The notes beneath the pieces are model-generated. The model had not been told where the DNA came from. It searched no databases and saw nothing but the letters and a program-made list of their open reading frames with translations. A program made the translations under genes and the position numbers. A stretch of DNA of 64,000 nucleotides, from the NCBI GenBank assembly GCA_910588495.1, contig CAJUPU010000003.1:1-64000 (forward strand), in the 5' to 3' direction. The stretch is from an uncultured Oscillospiraceae bacterium. GTDB taxonomy: Bacteria > Bacillota > Clostridia > Oscillospirales > Oscillospiraceae. This document shows, piece after piece, positions 32,703-40,885 of the stretch. The stretch's first letter is position 1; each line of letters begins with the position of its first letter.

Positions 32703-33761
32703 ATGCCATTACCTGTGAGCACGACAAAGCCCATCCGCGTCATGGTGGTGGACGATTCCATGGTGGCCCGGAGCATGCTGATCCGGGGCCTCAACGCCCA
32801 CCCCCGGCTGGAGGTGGTGGGCTATGCCATCAACACCCTGGACGCGAAAAACAAGATCCCCCAGTACCAGCCCGACGTGATCACCATGGACGTGGAGATG
32901 CCCGGGCAGAACGGCATCGAATTTTTGAAGCAGTACCTGCCCACCCACCCCATCCCGGTGATCGTGGTGTCCTCCTTGAACTTGAAGGTGTTCGACGCCC
33001 TGGCGGTGGGTGCGGTGGATTTCGTCCGCAAGCCCGACGGCTCCGTCAGCGAGAACACCTTCCTGGCTACCCTGGCCCAGAAGGTGGTCATGGCCGCCAC
33101 CGCCCGGCCCCGCACCGCCCCTGCGGCGGTCCCGGCGGGCGCTGCCGCGGCGGCGGCCCCCAACCTGGGCCCCAGCCCCATCCTGAGCAACGTGATCATC
33201 GGCCTGGGGGCGTCCACCGGCGGCACCGAGGCCACCCTGGCGGTGATGAAGCGGCTCCCCGCCGACATCCCCCCCATGGTCATCGTCCAGCACATGCCCC
33301 CCGGGTTCACCAAGATGTACGCCGAGCGCCTGGACCGGCTGTGCGCCATGGACGTGAAGGAGGCCCAGAGCGGCGACGAGCTGCGCCGGGGCCTGGCCCT
33401 GGTAGCCCCCGCCGACCTCCAGTGCCGGGTGGTGCGCATCGGCGCCCGCTACACCGTCAACTGCACCGTGGGCGAGAAGGTCAGCGGCCACCGCCCCTCG
33501 GTGGACGCCATGTTCCACTCCATGGCCGAGACGGTGAGCTGCAAGATGGTGGGCATCATCATGACCGGCATGGGCCAGGACGGCGCCGTGGGCCTGCTGG
33601 AAATGCGCAAAAAGGGCGCCTACACCATCGGCCAGGACAAGGAATCCTCCGTGGTGTACGGTATGCCCGGCGTAGCCCAGAACATCGGCGCGGTGTGCGT
33701 CCAGGCGTCCTGCGACAACGTGGCCAACGTGCTCCTGCGGCACCTGAAGAGCTTGGGCTGA
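32703..33761 (+). CDS. cheB: Chemotaxis methylesterase CheB
   Basis: 352 aa. The receiver domain has an acidic pocket in VMVVDDSM (Asp17-Asp18) and phosphorylation site Asp63 in TMDVEMPG. An Ala-rich linker (about 135-155) leads to the esterase/deamidase domain with the catalytic triad Ser171 (GLGASTGGTEA), His197 (VQHMPPGFT) and Asp293 (MTGMGQDGAVG). CheA phosphorylation activates demethylation or deamidation of receptors. GGGAGG lies upstream of the start. Last gene of the che operon. Confidence 0.96.
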   Translation: MPLPVSTTKPIRVMVVDDSMVARSMLIRGLNAHPRLEVVGYAINTLDAKNKIPQYQPDVITMDVEMPGQNGIEFLKQYLPTHPIPVIVVSSLNLKVFDALAVGAVDFVRKPDGSVSENTFLATLAQKVVMAATARPRTAPAAVPAGAAAAAAPNLGPSPILSNVIIGLGASTGGTEATLAVMKRLPADIPPMVIVQHMPPGFTKMYAERLDRLCAMDVKEAQSGDELRRGLALVAPADLQCRVVRIGARYTVNCTVGEKVSGHRPSVDAMFHSMAETVSCKMVGIIMTGMGQDGAVGLLEMRKKGAYTIGQDKESSVVYGMPGVAQNIGAVCVQASCDNVANVLLRHLKSLG

Positions 33762-33808
33762 ATTGGAAATTCCAGGAAATGGAAGCCCAAAAGTTGTAAA
33801 AAAGTGAT

Positions 33809-33851
33809 GAAACGCGCCCAGGCCCTGGGGAAAGGGGCCTGGGCGCGTTTC
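33809..33851. terminator. Long hairpin after cheB
   Basis: GAAACGCGCCCAGGCCC and GGGCCTGGGCGCGTTTC pair with a short loop. There is no clear T-run on the plus side, so it may terminate weakly or protect the transcript end. Confidence 0.65.
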
Positions 33852-33878
33852 ATATCCAAAGAAATTTCCTCCTTTTTC

Positions 33879-33905
33879 TTATGTTCGAGTGAAGTGTGCC
33901 GATAT
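33879..33905 (+). promoter_or_regulatory. Sigma-28 promoter of the flgM operon
   Basis: A perfect GCCGATAT (-10 of the B. subtilis sigma-D type) at 33898-33905. The -35 position 15 bp upstream is TTAT, a poor match to TAAA. It lies 49 bp before flgM, a classic sigma-28 target. Confidence 0.65.
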
Positions 33906-33954
33906 ATAAAATGAATGTAGAGCATGAAACCCTTCGGATACGAAAAGGATGTGA

Positions 33955-34272
33955 GTGACTGTGTTGACCTCGTCTGGCTACGGCGCGATCTCTTCCATTG
34001 GTCCCGCAAAGGTCTATCGGACCAAGACAGGGCAAAAGGAACGGGCAAAGGTAGGCCCCGGCGGCAATCAATTCGACAGTGTGACCATCTCCGCGCCCAG
34101 CCAGGACAGCCGTTTCCACATGGGACTGGTGAGCCGGCTGAGCCAGGAGGTGCGCACCGCCACCACCACCGGCGACATCACCGCCCTGCGCCATCAGGTG
34201 GCCTCCGGCTCCTATGTCCCCGACCCCATGGCCATCGCGGCCCGGATCTTGTTTCTCGGGGAGGGCGGATGA
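33955..34272 (+). CDS. flgM: Anti-sigma-28 factor FlgM
   Basis: 105 aa, FlgM size. The C-terminal part has the FlgM pattern DSVTISAPSQDSRFHMGL, then LSQEVRTATTTGDITALR and VASGSYVPDPMAIAARILF, the helices that wrap sigma-28. The N-terminus is unstructured Gly/Lys-rich, as expected for a protein secreted through the hook. It holds FliA inactive until the hook is complete. The start GTG 33955 has AAGGA about six bases upstream; GTG 33961 is an alternative. It overlaps flgN by four bases. Confidence 0.88.
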   Translation: MTVLTSSGYGAISSIGPAKVYRTKTGQKERAKVGPGGNQFDSVTISAPSQDSRFHMGLVSRLSQEVRTATTTGDITALRHQVASGSYVPDPMAIAARILFLGEGG

Positions 34273-34757
34273 TGAGCACACCTTATCAAGCTTATCTCGA
34301 CCTGCTCCGGGAGGTGGGCTCCCTGCTGGAGCAGCTGGCCGCGCTGGCCCAGCAGAAGGGCGACGCGGTGCGCAAGGACGATCTGCTGGCATTGGACGAA
34401 GTGCTCAAGCAGGAGCAGGCCCTGGGCCTGAACCTGCGGGGGCTGGAGCTGCGCAGGGCCAAGCTGGCCCCCCAGCTGGGCCTGAGCGGCGCGTCCCGGC
34501 TGGACGACCTGCCCGCCAAGTGCCCCCCCGAGCTGCGACAGGAGGCCAAACAGACCGTGGACAGCGTGCGCGGCAGCTACAAGATCTACCGCAGCTGCGC
34601 CGATATGGCCAAGAGCCTCCTGGAGCTGAACCTGCACCAGATCGAGAAGCTGGTGATCGCCGCGGGCGGCGATCCCAAGGATCTGGACACCAGCGTGGGC
34701 TACATCCAGCCCACTGTGGAGCCCCCCCGCAACATGAAAACAGATTTTCGGGCCTGA
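34269..34757 (+). CDS. flgN: FlgN-type chaperone for hook-filament junction proteins
   Basis: 162 aa, almost entirely helical: YQAYLDLLREVGSLLEQLAA, a KQEQALGLNLRGLELRRAKL core and SYKIYRSCADMAKSLLELNL. This is the FlgN pattern: a coiled-coil cytosolic chaperone that escorts FlgK and FlgL, the next two genes. ATG 34269 (or 34272) follows GGGGAGGG and overlaps the flgM stop. Family membership is judged from size, helicity and position. Confidence 0.82.
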   Translation: MMSTPYQAYLDLLREVGSLLEQLAALAQQKGDAVRKDDLLALDEVLKQEQALGLNLRGLELRRAKLAPQLGLSGASRLDDLPAKCPPELRQEAKQTVDSVRGSYKIYRSCADMAKSLLELNLHQIEKLVIAAGGDPKDLDTSVGYIQPTVEPPRNMKTDFRA

Positions 34758-34784
34758 GCCCACATTTTATAAGGAGTTGCCGCT

Positions 34785-37517
34785 ATGTCTACGATGGGAA
34801 CCTTCGACGCCTTCACCTCCGCCCGCCTGGGCATCTACGCCGCCCAGCACGGCCTTCGCGTGACGGGCAACAACATCTCCAACATCAACACCCTGGGCTA
34901 CACCCGCCAGCGGCTGGAGCAAAACAGCTTCAAAGCCGGGGCCTACGACGTCTACCGCTCTCAGCTGGACAACCACGTGGGCAGCGGCGCGCTGGTCACC
35001 GGCATCAACCAGATCCGGGACCCCTACCTGGACGTGCGCTACCGCAACACCAACGCCGCCACCGGCTACCACGAGGCCCTGCTCAACCGCTATACGGAGC
35101 TGGCCGACATCCTGGACGAGGTGGGCAAGGGCGAGGACAGCAACACCAACGAGAAGGGCGACGGCCTGCTGGTGGCCCAGCTCCAGACCGTGTCCACCGC
35201 CCTGCGTGCCTTCGCCGACAAGCCCACCCCCGAAAACGAGACGATCGTGCGCAACGCCGCGTCCACCCTGTGCACCCTGTTCAACACCTACGCCCGGGAC
35301 CTGGAGAAGCTGCGCCAGGAGACCGAGATCAAGTTCAACAGCCAGGTGACCGAGATCAACGAGTGCCTCACCAACATCCGGAATCTGAACAAGGAGATCC
35401 GGGACTACGAGATCTTCGGCGACAACGCCCTGGAGCTGCGGGACGAGCGCAACCGCCAGATCGACAAGCTGAGCGAGTACATCGGCATCAAGGTGGTGTA
35501 CAGCGAGGAGGACGTGGGCGCCGGGAAGATGGTGGAGAAGCTGTCCATCTATCTGGCCGACAAGAACCCGGACGGCACCGTGCACACCGACGAGGCCCTG
35601 CTGGTGGACGGCATCTTCGGCACCCAGTTCGAGGTCCCCGAGTCCCGGCCGTCCATGAACCCGTACTACGGGAGCAAGGACACCGCCCTTGCCTCCATCA
35701 AGGATTTTCTCTACCAGACCGATCAGCCCCTTGAAGATCCAAACAAGGCAGGTAACTTTTTGTACCTGGTGGACGATGGGAACGGCAACAAGGTGGTCCA
35801 GTCCTTCGGTCCCACTGACACGATCCCCACTGGCGCGGAAGCCATCATGCAGGGCACCAACGACCCCACCGAGGCGGTGCAGGTGGAGGGCAACGACCAC
35901 TACTTCCTCAATCTCACCAAGCTGCTGGACGAGAAGGGCAAGGAGTGGGAGGACATCACTACCACCCTGGAGGCCATCAGCAACCAGACGATCCAGGGCC
36001 TGATTACCGCTGGCCCCCCCACCAACCCGGGCTGGGCGGAAAAGACCCCGGCAGTTCCGGCCATCTACACCTTCAAATTCACCCCGGCGGCGGGCACCAC
36101 CTGGGCCGACGGCGACCAATTCGTGATCGGCGGCAACCCATACACCATTGGCACAGACATCCCGGCGGCTGACGCCAACGATCCGGCAAAAATGGTCGCC
36201 TTCATCGCCGATAAGATGAACACAAAATATATGGCCCAAGACCCCGCGTTCAAGGTCGAAGTCGATCCGGCCGATGCCACCCAGCTCAAATTCACCGCCC
36301 AGAAAGCGGGCAAGCTCCAGCCCGGCGACATCCCCAAGCTGACCTCCATCGACGATCCCGACGGTAAGCTCACCTTCGCCGCCCGGGTGATGGTGCAGGC
36401 GGGCGCCGACGCCACCTATACGCCCCCTGCCGACGTGACGATCAATGACCCGGTGAAGGGCTGGGACGTCACCACCACCTATGAGCAGATCAACGGCGAC
36501 TGGCGCAAGGTGGTGATCACCAAGAAGCACACCTTCGAGACCGCCCTGGATGACAACGACCTGTACGGCGCCCTCCAGGCCACCCGGGAGCTGCTCACCG
36601 AGGAGGGCGAGTTCACCAAGCAGAGCGTGGTGGACACCATCGACGAGAACGCCTCCGACCGCCGGGGCATCCCCTTCTACCAGAAGTCCCTGGACCTGCT
36701 GGCCCGGCAGTTCGCCCTGCAGTACAACAAGCTCAACCAGGGCTATCAGCTCAACCAGAAGGGGAACTACACCAACGCCGACCACGAGGAGCTGACCATC
36801 GGCGGCGCTCCGGTGAACAAGTATGACGGCTTGACACAGGCCCAGAACGACCAGCTGGTGGCTGAGGGCTATGTGCTGAAGGATAAGGATGGAAACGACG
36901 TTCTGGACAAGGACGGAAAGCCGGTGGCCGATCTGGACGCCTGGCTGGCCGAGGAGAAAAACGGCGCGGTGAAGATGGGCGGGCTGCTCTTCTCCAACCG
37001 AAACGACCGGGACTCGGAGGGCGACGGCTCCCCCGAGGATCCTTTCATCGACGCCTCCAACATCTCCATCTCCCAGAGCTGGAGCAACAAGAGCGTGCAG
37101 CTGGTGCCCAGGTTCGAGGTGCTCTTCGGCGATGAGATCACGGACAGCACCCAGAACATCAACGCCGGCCACATGGTGACCATGATGGAGCAGGCCCTGA
37201 TCTATAACCCCAGGGATCTGGTGCCCGATGCGGTGAGCGAGCAGCTCTTCAAGGGCAACTTCAACGCCATGTTCGACGATATGTCCTCCACCCTGGGCGA
37301 GTCCCAGCGGAAGGAGAACATCGCGCTGACCAACAGCGCCACCACCCTGGTGGAGATCGACATGAGCCGGGACGGCGTGTCCGGGGTGGACCTGAACGAC
37401 GAGGCCATGAACATGATGCAGTTCCAGAAGGCGATGAACGCCGCCATGCGTCTGATGACGGCGGTGGACGAGGCGCTGGACCGGCTGATCAACAACACCG
37501 GCATCGCCGGACGCTGA
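34785..37517 (+). CDS. flgK: Hook-associated protein FlgK (HAP1), enlarged
   Basis: 910 aa, against about 500-600 in most bacteria. The conserved N-terminus GLRVTGNNISNINTLGYTRQ and the C-terminal coiled coil (SRDGVSGVDLNDEAMNMMQF) build the filament core; FlgK joins hook and filament. The extra length is a long insertion in the outer domain (about residues 280-780), where codon choice is less GC-biased (35.65-36.4 kb). It includes the D-K-D-G motifs also seen in the FlgL and FliD insertions. AAGGAG precedes the ATG. No cleavable signal is needed because it leaves by the flagellar export path. Confidence 0.95.
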   Translation: MSTMGTFDAFTSARLGIYAAQHGLRVTGNNISNINTLGYTRQRLEQNSFKAGAYDVYRSQLDNHVGSGALVTGINQIRDPYLDVRYRNTNAATGYHEALLNRYTELADILDEVGKGEDSNTNEKGDGLLVAQLQTVSTALRAFADKPTPENETIVRNAASTLCTLFNTYARDLEKLRQETEIKFNSQVTEINECLTNIRNLNKEIRDYEIFGDNALELRDERNRQIDKLSEYIGIKVVYSEEDVGAGKMVEKLSIYLADKNPDGTVHTDEALLVDGIFGTQFEVPESRPSMNPYYGSKDTALASIKDFLYQTDQPLEDPNKAGNFLYLVDDGNGNKVVQSFGPTDTIPTGAEAIMQGTNDPTEAVQVEGNDHYFLNLTKLLDEKGKEWEDITTTLEAISNQTIQGLITAGPPTNPGWAEKTPAVPAIYTFKFTPAAGTTWADGDQFVIGGNPYTIGTDIPAADANDPAKMVAFIADKMNTKYMAQDPAFKVEVDPADATQLKFTAQKAGKLQPGDIPKLTSIDDPDGKLTFAARVMVQAGADATYTPPADVTINDPVKGWDVTTTYEQINGDWRKVVITKKHTFETALDDNDLYGALQATRELLTEEGEFTKQSVVDTIDENASDRRGIPFYQKSLDLLARQFALQYNKLNQGYQLNQKGNYTNADHEELTIGGAPVNKYDGLTQAQNDQLVAEGYVLKDKDGNDVLDKDGKPVADLDAWLAEEKNGAVKMGGLLFSNRNDRDSEGDGSPEDPFIDASNISISQSWSNKSVQLVPRFEVLFGDEITDSTQNINAGHMVTMMEQALIYNPRDLVPDAVSEQLFKGNFNAMFDDMSSTLGESQRKENIALTNSATTLVEIDMSRDGVSGVDLNDEAMNMMQFQKAMNAAMRLMTAVDEALDRLINNTGIAGR

Positions 37518-37538
37518 CGCTAAGGAGGGCGATCTCAC

Positions 37539-39134
37539 ATGATCAGAGCGACCACGGGCGGTGTGCTGAGGGGCTACCGCAAAAATCTGATGGATTCCTT
37601 CATCCGGGACAACAAGGCCCGGAACACGGTGCTCACCCAGCGCACCTTCAACTCATACGCCGAGGACCCCGCCGCCGCCGCCAAGGCGTTCCGGCTGCGC
37701 AAGTCCCGGATGATGGTGAACAGCCAGCACGACGTCTGCCAGAGCGCCTACTCTAAATTCCAGAGCGCGTTCACCTGCCTGGACACCATCTCCAAGCTCA
37801 TCGACACCAAGAACGGCGACGGCGCGGGCTGCCTGAAGGACACCACTTTGGGGATGCTCAACGACCCCAAGGGGGACGCCCGCACCCAGCTGTCCAAGGT
37901 GCTGGACCAGATGTCCCAGAGCATCGTCCAGAACCTGAACCAGAAGTACGGCGACGATTTCATCTTCGCCGGGGCGGACGGACACAACGTCCCCTTCGAG
38001 GTCAAGACCGTGGACGGCAAGGATACGCTGTACTACCGGGGCGTGCCGGTGGACGCGGCGGTGCCCAACGTCTGGAAGGACGGGGACACCCCCTTTGCCG
38101 TGACCAAGGACGGCAAGCTGGATGCCGCCGGAACCAACGAGGGCTGCTACCTCAAAATGGACAACATCAAGATGATGTCCGTCAAGGAGTACGAGGAGCT
38201 GTATACCCTGCCCGACCTTCAGCCCAAGGCCAACTCCGATCCTAACGCCCAAGGCTTTGAGGAGTACAATGAGGACGGCACCTTGTTCGAGGGCAAGGAG
38301 GGACAAAAGGGCGGCTTTTACCTGAAGATGGACCCCGCCACGGGAAATCCGATGGATCCCAAGGTGGAGGGCAGCCTCATCAAGAAGGACGACTACTACG
38401 CGGCGGTGGAGCGGGTGAACTCCGCCCCCAACCGGATCGAGGACAACAGCGTCCCCACCAACAACGTGGTGTATGTGGACAAGGACGGCAAGGTGCTGCC
38501 GGGTCCCCCCACCACCGACGCGGACAAGGAGACCTCCTTTTTCATGATCGTGGACGGCAAGCCGTCGGAGCAGGTGATGACCGAAAAGGAGTACGAGGAC
38601 GCCAAGTGCGACGCGGAAAAGCTGGAGTACCTGATGAATGAGAAGCGGTTCGTGGACATCGGCCTGGGCTTCCAGGAGAACGAGAGCGGCCAGCTCATCG
38701 AGTCCAGCGGCTTCAACGATGCCCTCAACGGCCTGACCTTCCTGGGCTACGGCCTGGACGAGGACGGCGACCCCAGGAACATCTACTCCATCGTCCAGGA
38801 GCTGCGGCAGATCGCGGACAGCGTGCCCGAGGGCGAGGACTGGTCCACCGAGACCTATGACAAGTTCAAGGCCCTGGTGAAGAAGCTGGAGGGCTCCGCC
38901 GACGACTTCAGGACGGAGTACACCAACATGGACGCGGGCACGCTGAAGCTGAAGAACAACCTGGCCCTGCTGGAGGATAATTTCTACGGCCTCCAGGAGC
39001 AGTACAGCGCCATTGAGGACGTGAACATGGCGGACGCCATCAGCTCCTTCCTCTGGGCGGAGTACTGCTACAACGCCGCGCTGAAGGTGGGCAACAGCAT
39101 CCTGTCCCAGACCCTGATGGACTATCTGAACTGA
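37539..39134 (+). CDS. flgL: Hook-associated protein FlgL (HAP3), enlarged
   Basis: 531 aa against about 300 in B. subtilis. The flagellin-like ends are clear: RKNLMDSFIRDNKARNTVLT at the start and EDVNMADAISSFLWAEYCYN at the end. An insertion of about 220 residues in the middle (roughly 160-380) contains VDKDGKVLPG-like motifs and many acidic residues. FlgL connects FlgK to flagellin. GGAGGG precedes the ATG at 37539, 21 bp after flgK. Confidence 0.93.
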   Translation: MIRATTGGVLRGYRKNLMDSFIRDNKARNTVLTQRTFNSYAEDPAAAAKAFRLRKSRMMVNSQHDVCQSAYSKFQSAFTCLDTISKLIDTKNGDGAGCLKDTTLGMLNDPKGDARTQLSKVLDQMSQSIVQNLNQKYGDDFIFAGADGHNVPFEVKTVDGKDTLYYRGVPVDAAVPNVWKDGDTPFAVTKDGKLDAAGTNEGCYLKMDNIKMMSVKEYEELYTLPDLQPKANSDPNAQGFEEYNEDGTLFEGKEGQKGGFYLKMDPATGNPMDPKVEGSLIKKDDYYAAVERVNSAPNRIEDNSVPTNNVVYVDKDGKVLPGPPTTDADKETSFFMIVDGKPSEQVMTEKEYEDAKCDAEKLEYLMNEKRFVDIGLGFQENESGQLIESSGFNDALNGLTFLGYGLDEDGDPRNIYSIVQELRQIADSVPEGEDWSTETYDKFKALVKKLEGSADDFRTEYTNMDAGTLKLKNNLALLEDNFYGLQEQYSAIEDVNMADAISSFLWAEYCYNAALKVGNSILSQTLMDYLN

Positions 39135-39189
39135 CCAGACGCCGGAGACGTTTTGGGAATCTGAGTGTGAGAGGAGCGAAAATGAGAGT

Positions 39190-39798
39190 ATGTACCCCCT
39201 GATCGAGATCAAAACAGTCCCCATCGAAATTGAGATGAAGGTGAACCACGCCAAACTGGAGTACAGCCGTGGCACCGCAGACCTGGAAATATCCAGGGGG
39301 GAGGGCGGCCTGAGCATCAAGAGCCGGCCCATCAAGCTGAACATCGACACCTTCGAGGCCCGCAACTCTGTGTGCCCCACCGCCATGCGCTCCATCGAGC
39401 AGTACGCCCAAAAAGGCCAGCAGGCGTCCTATACCGCCACCGCCACCTATGCCCAGCACGGCCAGATGCTGCTCAACGCCAAGCTGGGAGAGGATGTGCT
39501 GGGGCAGTTTGCGGCGGAGGCCGCCACCAAGGACCTGAAGCTCAACGAGGGCTTGACGTTCCTGCCCTCCGTCCCCCCGGAGATCAGCTGGGATCCAGGG
39601 GAGATGCACATCCGCTATGAGATGGATAAGCTGAACTTCGACTGGCGGATGAACGAGCCCAAGTTCGAATTTACCCCCGGCGACATCGAGCTGACCGTCA
39701 CCCAGCAGCCCGACGTGGTCATCAAGTATGTGGGCGGGCCGCTGTATGTGCCCCCCTCCGCCGACCCCGACTACACCCCGGTGGACGTGGAGGCCTGA
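39190..39798 (+). CDS. DUF6470 flagellar-locus protein (YviE-like)
   Basis: 202 aa. It starts MYPLIEIKTVPIEIEMKVNH and contains repeated beta-rich segments such as LEISRGEGGLSIKSRP and FTPGDIELTVTQQPDVVIKY. The same kind of protein, YviE in B. subtilis, lies between flgL and fliW, as here. Its biochemical role is unknown. GAGGAG lies about 13 bases upstream of the ATG, longer than usual. Confidence 0.82.
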   Translation: MYPLIEIKTVPIEIEMKVNHAKLEYSRGTADLEISRGEGGLSIKSRPIKLNIDTFEARNSVCPTAMRSIEQYAQKGQQASYTATATYAQHGQMLLNAKLGEDVLGQFAAEAATKDLKLNEGLTFLPSVPPEISWDPGEMHIRYEMDKLNFDWRMNEPKFEFTPGDIELTVTQQPDVVIKYVGGPLYVPPSADPDYTPVDVEA

Positions 39799-39829
39799 CC
39801 CGCCCACCCCCCTGACAGGAGGCGTTTGT

Positions 39830-40282
39830 TTGAAGCTCCAGACCAAATATTTCGGTGAGATCGAGTACGAGGCGGGGGATGCGGTCACCTTTTCGGTGGG
39901 TCCCTTCGGCTTTGAGGACGAGCACGAGTTTCTGATCCTGCCCTTCGACGGCAGCGCCGGGTCCCTGCTGTGCTTCCAGAGCACCCGCACCCCCGCCCTG
40001 GCCTTCGTGGCCATGGACCCCTTCTCCCTCCTGCCCGGCTACGCCCCGGCGCTCCAGCCCCAGGAGCTGAAGGAACTGGGGGCGGCGGACAGCCAGGAGC
40101 TGGGCTTCTACGTGCTGTGCGTGGTGAAGAAGCCCGTGTCCGAGAGCACCGTCAACCTGAAATGCCCGATCGCCGTCCACCCGGAGACCCGGGCCGCCCG
40201 GCAGGTCATCCTGGAGACGGACGCCTACGAGATGCGCCACCCCCTGGCCCAGTTCGGCAGGGAGGAGGGCGCCCCATGTTGA
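39830..40282 (+). CDS. fliW: Flagellar assembly factor FliW
   Basis: 150 aa. FliW landmarks: YFGEIEYEAGDAVTFSVGPF-like opening, EHEFLILPF, and VNLKCPIAVHPETRAARQVI, the conserved C-terminal block. In B. subtilis FliW binds flagellin or CsrA, releasing CsrA when flagellin is exported. The start is TTG at 39830, six bases after AGGAGG; no in-frame ATG fits. It overlaps csrA by seven bases. Confidence 0.92.
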   Translation: MKLQTKYFGEIEYEAGDAVTFSVGPFGFEDEHEFLILPFDGSAGSLLCFQSTRTPALAFVAMDPFSLLPGYAPALQPQELKELGAADSQELGFYVLCVVKKPVSESTVNLKCPIAVHPETRAARQVILETDAYEMRHPLAQFGREEGAPC

Positions 40283-40575
40283 TCCTGCAGCGCAAGGCCG
40301 GTGAATCCCTGCTGATCGGCGAGGATATCACGGTCCGGGTGGTGTCGCTGGACGGCGCCCGGGTGCGTCTGGCCATCTCCGCGCCGGAGGATGTTCCCAT
40401 CCTGCGCAGCGAGCTGGTCACCGCCACCGCCGCCAACCGGGACTCCGCCATGGAAGAAGCCGCCCCTGTGGAGCTTCTGGATTTGCTGGGCGGCGTGCTG
40501 GATAGACGGGAGGGTCCCCCCAGGGGCGCTCCCGAGAGCCAGACTCCGGCGGCGCCGGAGGGAAAGGAGGACTGA
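40276..40575 (+). CDS. csrA: Carbon storage regulator CsrA with C-terminal extension
   Basis: 99 aa; the first 55 residues are a standard CsrA: MLILQRKAGESLLIGEDITV, then VVSLDGARVRLAISAPEDVP and an RSEL end. CsrA binds GGA motifs in mRNA leaders and represses flagellin translation when not held by FliW. About 40 further residues (Glu/Pro/Ala-rich, ending PEGKED) exceed the normal 60-75 aa length; in FliW systems the extended C-terminus contributes to FliW contact. Overlaps the fliW stop, so the pair is translated together. Confidence 0.95.
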   Translation: MLILQRKAGESLLIGEDITVRVVSLDGARVRLAISAPEDVPILRSELVTATAANRDSAMEEAAPVELLDLLGGVLDRREGPPRGAPESQTPAAPEGKED

Positions 40576-40578
40576 CCT

Positions 40579-40761
40579 ATGATGGAATCCATTGCCAGTA
40601 TGGCCATGGGGATGAGCGCCGCGTCTTTTGCCACCAACTACTCGCTGTCCGTCACCAAAAAGATGATGGACAGCCAGGAGCTGGCCGGGCAGGAGCTGCT
40701 GAAGATGTTGGAAGCCGTGCCCACCCCGGCCAAGGGCGACTATATCGACGTCTACGCGTGA
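40579..40761 (+). CDS. YjfB-type putative motility protein
   Basis: 60 aa, or 59 if the second ATG (40582) is used. The pattern ASMAMGMSAASFATNYSLSV then KKMMDSQELAGQELLKMLE matches the small YjfB motility family, which is associated with flagellar genes but lacks an assigned biochemical role. AAAGGAGG lies upstream. It sits four bases after csrA and ends before a terminator, closing the flgM operon. Confidence 0.82.
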   Translation: MMESIASMAMGMSAASFATNYSLSVTKKMMDSQELAGQELLKMLEAVPTPAKGDYIDVYA

Positions 40762-40769
40762 GTCCGCGC

Positions 40770-40803
40770 GCGCCGGTCCCTCAGGGGACCGGCGCTTTTT
40801 TTT
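40770..40803 (+). terminator. Terminator of the flgM-csrA operon
   Basis: GCGCCGGTCCC and GGGACCGGCGC form the stem, followed by eight T. Confidence 0.9.
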
Positions 40804-40885
40804 GCGAAAGGCGGGGACCGGCGGATTGATCCGGGGCGGGGATGGCTATGATACAGGCATTTGACAAAGGACAAGGAGGCCGTCC

